Source: Chrysaora quinquecirrha
Lineage: Eukaryota > Cnidaria > Scyphozoa > Semaeostomeae > Pelagiidae
Length of the DNA stretch: 64,000 nucleotides
NCBI GenBank assembly: GCA_014526335.1
Contig: JACTAT010000267.1
Span: 1-64,000, forward strand
Reading direction: 5' to 3'
Shown here: positions 11,627 to 20,314 of the stretch, in pieces
Numbering within the stretch: position 1 is the first letter of the stretch
Layout of the letters: the number at the start of each line of letters is the position of its first letter
Made by a program: the position numbers and the translations under genes
The notes under the pieces: generated by a model
Database searches by the model: none
Seen by the model: the letters and a program-made list of their open reading frames with translations, nothing else
Told to the model about the DNA's origin: nothing

Positions 11627-12776
11627 CCCCTTTTCGCAAAGTTTGATGCCCGAATTTCATTTTACAACAAAACTACTGTTAACAGCTTATATTGTTATCA
11701 AATGGCCCCAGGCTAAAAATAGCACAGTGAACGGGTATTTTTCAATTTCGGTCCATATTCACTCTTGATCGGCGTGTCGAACCACCTCTTTTCGCCAAGT
11801 TTGGTGCCTGTAATACAGTTTATAACAAAACTACTGTTATGGCGTACGTGGCGGTCTGATACCAATTACCCAATTCTAAAAATAGCACAAAGGGGCATTT
11901 TTCAGTCGTTTTCCATATCCAATCTATTTCAGCTCGTCAAACTACCCCTTTTCACCAAGTTTCATGTTCTTATCTTGATATACAGCAAAGGTATTCCAAC
12001 TTTCCTTTTAGAGGCCTGGGAGCTAGTACCCAAGTCTAAAAATAGAACAAGGGGGCATTTTTCAGCGTGGGTCTACATCCTATCTTTTTCAGCGCATCAA
12101 AATGTCTTTTTCTACCAAGTTTCATGTTCTTATCTTGATATACAGCAAAGGTATTCCAACTTTCCTTTTAGAGGCCTGGGAGCTAGTACCCCAGTCTAAA
12201 AATAGAACAAAGGGGCATTTTTCAGCGTGGGTCTACATCCTATCTTTTTCAGCGTATCAAACTGTCTATTTCTACCAAGTTTCATGTTCTTATCTTGATA
12301 TACAGCAAAGGTATTCCAACTTTCCTTTTAGAGGCCTGGGAGCTAGTACCCCAGTCTAAAAATAGAACAAAGGGGCATTTTTCAGCATGGGTCTACATCC
12401 TATCTTTTCAGCGTATCAAACTGTCTATTTCTACCAAGTTTCATGTTCTTATCTTGATATACAGCAAAGGTATTCCAACTTTCCTTTTAGAGGCCTGGGA
12501 GCTAGTACCCCAGTCTAAAAATAGAACAAGGGGGTATTTTTCAGCGTGGGTCTACATCCTATCTTTTTCAGCATATCAAACTGTCTATTTCTACCAAGTT
12601 TCATGTTCTTATCTTGATATACAGCAAAGGTATTCCAACTTTCCTTTTAGAGGCCTGGGAGCTAGTACCCCAGTCTAAAAATAGAACAAAGGGGCATTTT
12701 TCAGCGTGGGTCTACATCCTATGCTTTTTCAGCGCATCAAACTGCCTATTTCTACCAAGTTTCATGCTGGTATCAC
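11627..12776. repeat. Right arm of inverted tandem arrays, unit about 160 bp
   Basis: About seven copies of the reverse complement of the left array. The copies nearest the centre (11,627-11,940) are diverged and the outer ones almost identical. The final unit breaks off after caagtttcatg, directly before the gene B acceptor region. Frames such as the YQVSCSYLDIQQRYS stretch come from the repeat, not from selection for protein. Confidence 0.92.
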
Positions 12777-12793
12777 ATTTTGCACGATTCTAG

Positions 12794-13578
12794 TGTTAAG
12801 CTCCCCACTAAAATCACAATTTGATGGACCCCAAGTACCTGTGAGTCAAGAGGAAAGTCCCGGAGATGCAGAACCAGGGCCTTATAATCATGAGGAAGAT
12901 AGAAACTTTCACGGCGATGACAGACATTTTCACGATGACGACCGGCGTTTTCATGAAGATAACGGACATTTCCATGACGACGAGGGACGTTTTCATGATG
13001 ATGAAAGGCGTTTCCATGGTGATAACGGACATTTTCATGATGATGTCGGACATTTCCATGGTGATAACGGGCATTTCCATGATGATATTGGAAATTTCCA
13101 TGGGGATAACGGACATTTCCATGATGATATTGGACATTTTCATGGAGGTAACGAACATTTTCACGATGATATTGGAAATTTTCACAGAGATAACGGACAT
13201 TTTCATGGGGATAACGAGCATTTCCATGGAGATAACGGACGCTATCATGACGATAATGGACATTTTCATGAAACAGATGAGCCTATAACTGGCGAAGGTC
13301 GGCAAAATGTCCCAAAAGGTGATTGGAAACCTAATACACCTGAGGTCTACCATGGAGGAAACAGTCAAGATGATCCGCCTGGAGAACAAGGGAGTAATAG
13401 GCCTTTCATGAGAGATGGTAGCAGAGATGAGGATGACGGTCGTGAGAGATTTATGGAAAGGCAAAGATCTGAAGAAAATGACTGGCAGAGAAGACAAGGT
13501 AGTCCAAGAGATGGACCAGTGGATGGAGATGTAAGAGGGAACAATTGGCATGATGAAAGAGAACAGCAGTATTCTTAA
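12794..13578 (+). CDS. Gene B main exon: secreted His/Asp heptad-repeat protein
   Basis: From acceptor cacgattctag (ends 12,793) the frame runs 260 codons to a TAA. It starts VLSSPLKSQFDGPQVPVSQE, the likely end of a signal peptide and the mature start. From 12,898 to 13,276 there are 18 tandem heptads of the type (G/R)(H/N/R)FH(D/G)D(N/I/D), a pattern able to bind divalent metals. A Gly/Asp/Arg/Glu-rich tail follows (ends NNWHDEREQQYS). No membrane segment. The frame is also open upstream into the 160-bp repeat, with an in-frame ATG there (12,721), so a start in the repeat cannot be excluded. Its orientation is opposite to its neighbours and it converges on gene C. Function unknown; metal binding is an inference from composition. 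Confidence 0.7.
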
Positions 13579-13609
13579 AGAGGAAACGAGGAGTAGTTTA
13601 CCCATTAGA

Positions 13610-14095
13610 AAACTTATATTATCAAAATTACCTCTCGTTCAGTAGCAAAACTGACTTATTGGAACAGAGAAATAGTGTGTCCTATAAAGCTGATAATTGT
13701 GGAGATACCCAGAAGATAAACTGATATATTGTAAAAATATATTTTGGTACCTCATTCACTAGAACCTTATATAATATAATACATATAATATAATATAATA
13801 TATTAATATAATATAATATATATTGCCTTATTCAGAAATAACTGATACATCATGAAAAATAATATCTCTATAATATCTTAGTTTAACCACTGATATATTA
13901 CAATGAAATATTGCCTCATTTAGTAGAACAACTGATATAACTATCAAGAAAAATATAGCTTTCACTTCAAGAAACTGCTATAATGTAGTAGCAAAACATA
14001 GCCTTGTTCAGTAGAAAAACTGTCATAGCAAGACCAAGTGTTATTTGATTCATTAGAAAAATTGATACTGCTATCATGACGAATAATAAATTGCA
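13610..14095. repeat. Degenerate AT-rich tandem repeat downstream of gene B
   Basis: Diverged units of about 60-70 bp built on ttcagtagaaaaactgata and a TA-rich block (ataatataatata at 13,770-13,825). A possible poly(A) signal AATAAA is at 14,085-14,090, so this may be the 3' untranslated region of gene B. Confidence 0.6.
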
Positions 14096-14245
14096 ATTAT
14101 TATTATTACAATTCCTGATAACTTATTTCATAATATTCTGCAAATATTTCCATGTTGAGTAGTAGGTTTATCCTTAAAACTGTTTGCTTATTATCAACTT
14201 GAAATTAAATAATTAAATGTGTACTATCAATATGCAAAACGAGTG

Positions 14246-15383
14246 CTACTCTCTAACATGCACTTCACGTGCCGTGTTAATTTCCTCGCTAAGTATCTTG
14301 TTCAATATCCTGATAAATGGTTGGAACTTGTGCGGGACAGAAGGAATAATGCTTCTTACATTATTAAGTCTCTCACTGTCTCTACTGTTCTCATTTTTAC
14401 TTATCAAGTCACTAGCGACACTGACGACATCAACTTCTAGTTTCTTAGCCAAGTCCTCGAGGAATCTTACAAACATTTTTGTTAATCGGCTTCTTTTGCG
14501 ACCATTGCTTTCAATTTCTGCATCTTATCACTGCTAGTGTCAATTTTCTTTGTATTCTCTTGGTCAAAACCTCCATGTGAAAGTTTCCCAAATATTTCTT
14601 CGAGCACTGCTTTTTTCAATGTTTCCCTATCTTCCTCTGTGATTTCATCACTCGAAGGGGAAGAAGAAGAAAATGATGATGATGATGAAGAAGAAGAAGA
14701 AGAAGAAGAAGAAGAGGGTATATTTTGTGCCATAGATAAATTTGAAACCTTAGATTTGCTTGTATCTTCTCCTGCTTTCGATGCACTTAACGCTTTCGAT
14801 GCATCGAACCCCTTTGATTCATTTAATACCTTCGATGTATTTAACTCTTTTGATGCTTTTAATACTTTCGGTGCATGCAATGCCTTTGATGTATTTAATA
14901 CTTTCGATGCATCAGACACCTTCGATGCGTTTAAAACTTTCGAAACATGTAAGACTTTTGATGCATCAAACACCTTTGATGCATTTAATACCTTCGATGC
15001 ATGTAAGACTGTTGATGCATTTTCTTTTGATTTAACAGATTTTCCCCCTGATGCTTTCGACAAAGTCATATTCGCTGTTGAAGCATTTCTACCCAATGCA
15101 GCTGCAGTCTCTTTTTCTGATCGAGTTAATGCTTGTCCAAGTTCGATAGTGCTTTCTTTCTCTTTTGCAATGGCTTTCTTCACCTTAGGCTTTACTGATA
15201 TAATCTTTATTATAAAGTGCTTTGTTGTAATTTCTGTTTCATTTTTTCCTGCAATGTCTTGTCTCGTGTCTGGTAATGCTATATTGAAATACTCTTCTCC
15301 GTCAATGCCAGAACTGCTTATTACGGTTCTTCTTGTGGCTCCTGTCAAATGATTAAGCACACTCAGAAGTACAACGACCATAC
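14246..15383 (-). CDS. Gene C: secreted Ala-Ser-Lys repeat protein with frameshifted C-terminal domain
   Basis: The acceptor ctcttcgtag is followed by GT and an ATG (15,381) opening MVVVLLSVLNHLTGA, a plausible signal peptide, so the start may lie in this exon with an untranslated exon upstream. Then come a basic region (KPKVKKAIAKEKE), 13 hexapeptides of the form VLNASK (about 14,775-15,010), and a poly-Ser run with acidic end (SSSPSSDEITEEDRETLKK). The first frame stops at 14,482 just after QKLKAMVAKEAD. The next frame continues as RLTKMFVRFLEDLAKKLEVD and ends at 14,246. That part matches the gene D tail, so it is real coding sequence. One added base in the A-run at 14,494-14,497 restores a 378-residue frame. 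A weak upstream exon candidate is 17,047-17,005. Confidence 0.7.
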
Positions 15384-15412
15384 CTACGAAGAGAAGGAAT
15401 TTTTTTCAGTTT

Positions 15413-15672
15413 AACCCTGGTCAAACAATCAAACATTGCTTGTCTATAATTTGAAGGTTGCCTGTTATGCAAAATTTTTGACCGTTCGGTCACGTCGCCA
15501 AACATCGGTTGCCAAAAATATTTTGCTTGCATAAAGTGAAAACATGATTTTGCTCTATTTCAAAAACATTTTGCAACAAATCTGGCTTGTTTTTGCCATT
15601 TAAGCAATGTTTTTAGACATTGTCAAACGGTCAAACATTGTTTGTAAGCAAATCTAAATGTTTGACCAACTA
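15413..15672. mobile_element. Relic of the 'gtcaaacattg' TIR element
   Basis: The left end ccctggtcaaacaatcaaac and the right end aatctaaatgtttgaccaac match the termini of the better preserved element at 17,560-17,963. The interior differs. Probably an older or related non-autonomous copy. Confidence 0.5.
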
Positions 15673-15895
15673 TGCAATGCAATGAATGCAATACAATCAT
15701 TACAATCAATGCCTACAATCACTGCAGTACAGAGGTGCATCAATGCAATGCAATGCAATGCAATGCAATCATTGCGATCAATGCCTACAATCAATGGAGT
15801 GCAAAGTTGCATTAAATGCAATCAATGCAATCAATGTCACCATCAATGCAGTGCAAAACTGCATTAAATGCATTGCAATCCTTGCAATTAAGTCC
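15665..15895. repeat. GCAATG-type short tandem repeat
   Basis: Imperfect tandem copies of caatgcaat and caatcattgcaatcaatg. The open frames over it are repeat by-products. Confidence 0.8.
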
Positions 15896-17559
15896 TGCAT
15901 TTTGGAACACAAAGTAGTTGAACTTTCCCTGGGATTTGACAAGATGAATGTCTGAACCTCGATGGGGAATCATTATATTTTTGATTTGGTTGTTCCATTG
16001 AATTTTAGTCTTTCGGATTTCAGCCGGTGTTAAAAATTTTCGACTGACTATTCGGCTCATCAGCATTAATATTCATGTTCTTTTAGCGAAGCAAAAAATA
16101 AACATTCTTTCATACACGAATTGCTGCATCGACACCGATAATTTTCAAACGTCAAGTCCCATATCATTGCCAATCTTGTTAGGCTGAACCTAGGCTACAT
16201 AACATATCTATAGCACATAATTGTCTAATTCCATACATATTTGCTTGAGATGTTAATAGTTTTTACTATAGATAGGCTTTTAAATTATGAGCTGAAAAGA
16301 GATTTTGATGACGTAGCGTCCCTATATGATTTGATTTATGGGCCCCTAAATCAGTCTACTTTTGCAGTTCTCACGATTCCCAATTTATTGGCTCAAAAAA
16401 TTTCAAAGATGCGTCACAGAAACACGAACAAAACCAAACAGTAAAACGATTTTGGCAAACACAAATTTTTATTCATAAATTGATAAGTTCTAAACGTTAA
16501 GTAACATCACATTTCCAATCTTGTTAGACACTGGGCTAATGATCAAATATTGTTTTTCAAATATTCGATATTTGTTGCGCAAGCAATATTCATTATTTAT
16601 AATGTATTATATATATAATATATTTATTATATTCATAATACATTTGGCCACGCCTTAACATATATAATTTGTTGAAGAGTAGAATTCACTCAGCAATGAT
16701 TTTTATAATCTTCAAAAACATTTAATTCTTGAATCAAGCAAAAAATGTTTGAAGAGAGTGTTTTGTAATAAATGTTTCGAAATGTTTGACGAGTTCTTGA
16801 CAAGAAAATTTCACATATTTGTTTGTTGATTGTTGTTTGCTTGTTTGCTTGTTTGGCCAGGGCCTTTGGCTATATCAGTGTTCATAGTAAGCAAGTGAGT
16901 ATTTTCACACAGATTGGGTTGAGATGTGAATTGTTTCGCTAGCGAAAGACATCAGCAGCTTTCATTGAAGTTTCAATCTCATCGTGAGAAGACATGAAAG
17001 TTACCAAAATCAAATATGCAACTAACACTAGAGGTTTCTAGACCCATTAATTCTGCAGTGGATTTCGATATATTTTACCTTATTACATGACCCAACAACC
17101 TCAGAAATGTCTCGCAGCATTAGCATTTCACAGCATTTGTAAAATTTGACGCCAAAGAATTATGCATGATTTTAATACTTACATGTTCTAGCTGCCAGAG
17201 AAAACTTTAAATCTAGTTTGTCCATTCTAGAATGAAATTGAGCAGAAATATTAACGTATTGAAATACTTTTGAAGTTTTTCCAAGGCATTTTGCTTCTTC
17301 AGGTACTCCTGAATCTTACTGAAAGTAAGTCAAAACCAAATGTAGCTGGCATCGCATCCATCGTATCCATGAACTCAATTTTTATGCTGTTGGGCTCTTC
17401 TAAGAAAGCGAAAGCCCTACAGTTTCCAAGTTATTTACAAAAAAAATTGTTGTTTGCTCAGTATTTATTTTTTAAGAAGAAGAAGATCTCACCCCCTCTC
17501 CTATACCTCGCCCTTCTCTCACTGCGGGCTCTCGTTGTAAATTACCAACGCCAATCAGG

Positions 17560-17963
17560 CCCTGGCAAAACGATCAAACATTGTGGACCAACATTTGAGA
17601 TTTGCTTTTCAAGTGAATGTATGACAGTTTGTTTTTAAACTTCTTTAATAAATGACGTCACAAATTTTGCTTGCTCTCGTTTGTCAAGCAATGTTTGATC
17701 GTTTGGCTGCCTTCCATTGCTTGTCATACATTTCTTTTGTTTTTGACAAACTGCAACAACTTGCAACAATTTAAGCAAAGAAACAACTCGCAACATTTCG
17801 GCACCTAGCATCATTTCTTAGTAAAAAGGCAATCATGCTTGCGCGATAGCAATCACTTCGTTGTTCCAAAATGTTGGACAATATTGTTTTTGGACGAGGC
17901 TAAACTGTCTGCAAAGCAAATTTAGAACGTTTGACCAACAATGTTTGATCGTTTGGCCAAGGG
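17560..17963. mobile_element. MITE-like element with about 48-bp terminal inverted repeats
   Basis: The left end ccctggcaaaacgatcaaac and the right end gtttgatcgtttggccaagg are inverted copies. The match runs on through attgtggaccaacatttgag and its counterpart. There is no protein-coding capacity in about 400 bp. Confidence 0.75.
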
Positions 17964-19399
17964 ATTATATTCAAAACCTACTGCTTTAAGTTGCTTGTGT
18001 ATTTAATCAATGCAGCTGCTGGCTACATTTGCATTTCTATCTGGGATTCCTTGATCACTAATGGTTCCGAAATTAAAAGCAACATCGAGTTCTAATGCTA
18101 TAAAATCTTTCATAATACCATTACTGATAACTGGTCTAATACAGATCAATTCTCCATCAATAATCGTGTATTTTTACCTCAAATTAACAAGAAAATAGGA
18201 ACATAACTTACCTTCATATCTTTGTAAATATGTTTAAAATTGTCTTCATTCTAATTTCTCATCCCTTTCTCACATTTTACAGGCGCTGAATTATTGTTAC
18301 TGAGAAACAGGTACGTAAGAAGTCTTCACGGTTGTTTATGAGTTGATCAATGACCTTAGTCTGTTAATGTTGTTATCGATCGACATCGAAATAACAAGTT
18401 TTTTCTTATCATAATCTCTTCTCTGCTTTCCTAATAACTAAATTGCTCTTGACGTATAACGGGCAACTGCTTAACAAATCAAGGTCTTGTTCTAAACCTT
18501 TTCGATTGTGATTTCAGAATTTAACTATGGCTAAACTAGGAGACTTGTCGCGCGCGACACTGTATTCGGCGTGTCTCCCAGGGTGGCTAAACATGCGTGT
18601 GACAAGCGAGCAATATGCTCCCCGAGTCATTTGCATATCGCGGAGACAAGAAATGTTTCTGTTGTCTCCCAGAAACATTTGCTTGTCTCTTGCTACAAAT
18701 TTTGCTGCGCGCTACAAAGTTTCTGAGTTATAAGTTACCATGACCCAGATGTAATTAATTTGTAAAGCTTGTACTGGCTGCTCATCGAACCCTTGAGTGA
18801 AAACAGAGGAAAAAATGGCTATGCTTAACTTCGTTCCCAGGCCACAACGCGCTTTCTCATTCGATTCTATTCGGTTATTCGATATAGGCTCTGGTACCGG
18901 CCAACTTGACTAGGCCCGTTTCTCCAAAATTTTAGCAAATTATGCTTCGGCATCAAGGCAAGATTTGGATTCCGAATGAAGATAATTCATGCAAAGATGT
19001 GAGAAATATTTTCAGATAATTGTCAGGATCCAGGAATTATTCAGACTGTGGTATGTAGCTTCAGCTTTGGCTTTGGGCTTTATTTTATATGAGGCCACAT
19101 GACAACCTCTTGTCCAAATTAATCAAAGTTCGAATTGGGATTGTAGAGTTTTAGACTTATTCCGCTAGTCGTCGTTTTTGCTCTTTAGGCCAACCTAATG
19201 TAGACAGGTGACTCTAATCCAAGCATTAGGCCATCCAATTCAATTTGTTCATGTGAATGGTTGTTGCTGTTGCTATATGTTGCAAACACTGTTTTTGAAG
19301 AGAGGGATTTTAGTGACGTTTTTACGATTTCACGTATAGTACACCACACGTCGCATTGTATTGATGTTGGGAACGAGGTTGAGCTACCCTGATAGACAA

Positions 19400-19850
19400 C
19401 TCTACAAAGACCTTTTCAAAGAGGTTTGGGTTGGCGCAACATTTTTCTGGAAAAATGGTAGACATGTTGAGAAAGGGAATGCTCTCCACGTGCAAAGACC
19501 GGAATTGCAGTCGTTTCAGGAAAGAAATTGCAGCAAAATTTGCTTCAAATTCACGCTTAATGGGAGTTAAAGTGAAATTGAAAGTTTATCTGCTCAAGAA
19601 GGTATTTAATTAAGTATTTCTTTTTGTGAGCTACTTGTATGAATTTCTACAGATAATTCTAACAGATTCCTTTTCTCTCTTATTCTTCTGTTATTCATGA
19701 ATTAGAAGTAAAAACCGCTGCACTGCCTCTCCCAAAGCGACTGCAATGAAGATTCCCTTACATAAGATATCTACCATTTTCCAGAAAAAAGGTTGCGTCC
19801 GACGTAGACCCTTTTGAAAAGGTCTATGCCGCAAAAGATGGTGTCGGTGT
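19400..19850. repeat. Imperfect inverted repeat around a 200-bp spacer
   Basis: The left copy includes gacaactctacaaagacctt and ggaaaaatggtagacatgtt. The right copy reads as the reverse complement: ttcccttacataagatatct, then accattttccagaaaaaagg, then aggtctatgcc. Arms are about 110 bp and diverged, typical of an old foldback element. Confidence 0.6.
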
Positions 19851-20314
19851 GCATTTGATAATGAAGCATGGCGTTTAGACATCACAATTATTTAGAATCA
19901 TTGTAAATTCCCAGACGTCAGCTTTTCGGAATTGTCTATTCACAACAGCGACAGAAGCATCGCTGTCTTCTCAAGGCTTGCAAACTCTTCTCTATTTTCC
20001 TATTAAATGACTCTAGCCATTACCTTGGGCAATATGAAACTTAAGTATAGTAGCAATACAGTCCTAAATAAATTGAGCATTTATGCATCGAATAAATACA
20101 ATTATTTAGGCAAGATATATAGGTTAAGGTAACCTTGTGCTGCACACAGTTTTTGCGCTTCAATTTTTAACTTCTTAAATTTATACCCAAGGTTATTTAA
20201 TTTGGGTTTCTTCAACGACTCTTGTCAAACGTTCGAGATAACAAAATTGTTGACCTGCTGTCTCCTGTTTTGATTGTCCATTTTTTTCCAGGTTTTTCTG
20301 TTTTTAATTATCAT

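Larger units (their letters stand above)
15384..20314. other. Intergenic stretch between genes C and D, with repeat relics
   Basis: Apart from the TIR elements and short repeats listed separately, I see no supported gene. It includes a TA-rich patch (16,600-16,640), a palindromic-rich gtcgcgcgcgac piece (18,545-18,570) and an inverted repeat pair at about 19,400-19,520 and 19,735-19,850. The frame from 17,270 looks hydrophobic at first (KFFQGILLLQVLLNLTES) but has no ATG. Confidence 0.5.

Noticed and set aside
11765..12678. Repeated open frames over the 160-bp arrays, both arms
   Set aside because: The unit is 160 bp, not a multiple of three, and the frames restart in each unit; the peptide repeats only because the DNA does.
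12814..13605. Long minus-strand frame opposite gene B
   Set aside because: Antisense shadow of the 21-bp heptad repeat; Ile/Met-rich, no splice support.
14537..15352. Long plus-strand frame opposite gene C
   Set aside because: Shadow of the 18-bp repeat. The minus frame has the acceptor, the signal peptide and the block shared with gene D.
17270..17638. Signal-like frame KFFQGILLLQVLLNLTES
   Set aside because: Begins without ATG, no splice acceptor, and its 3' part runs into a MITE.
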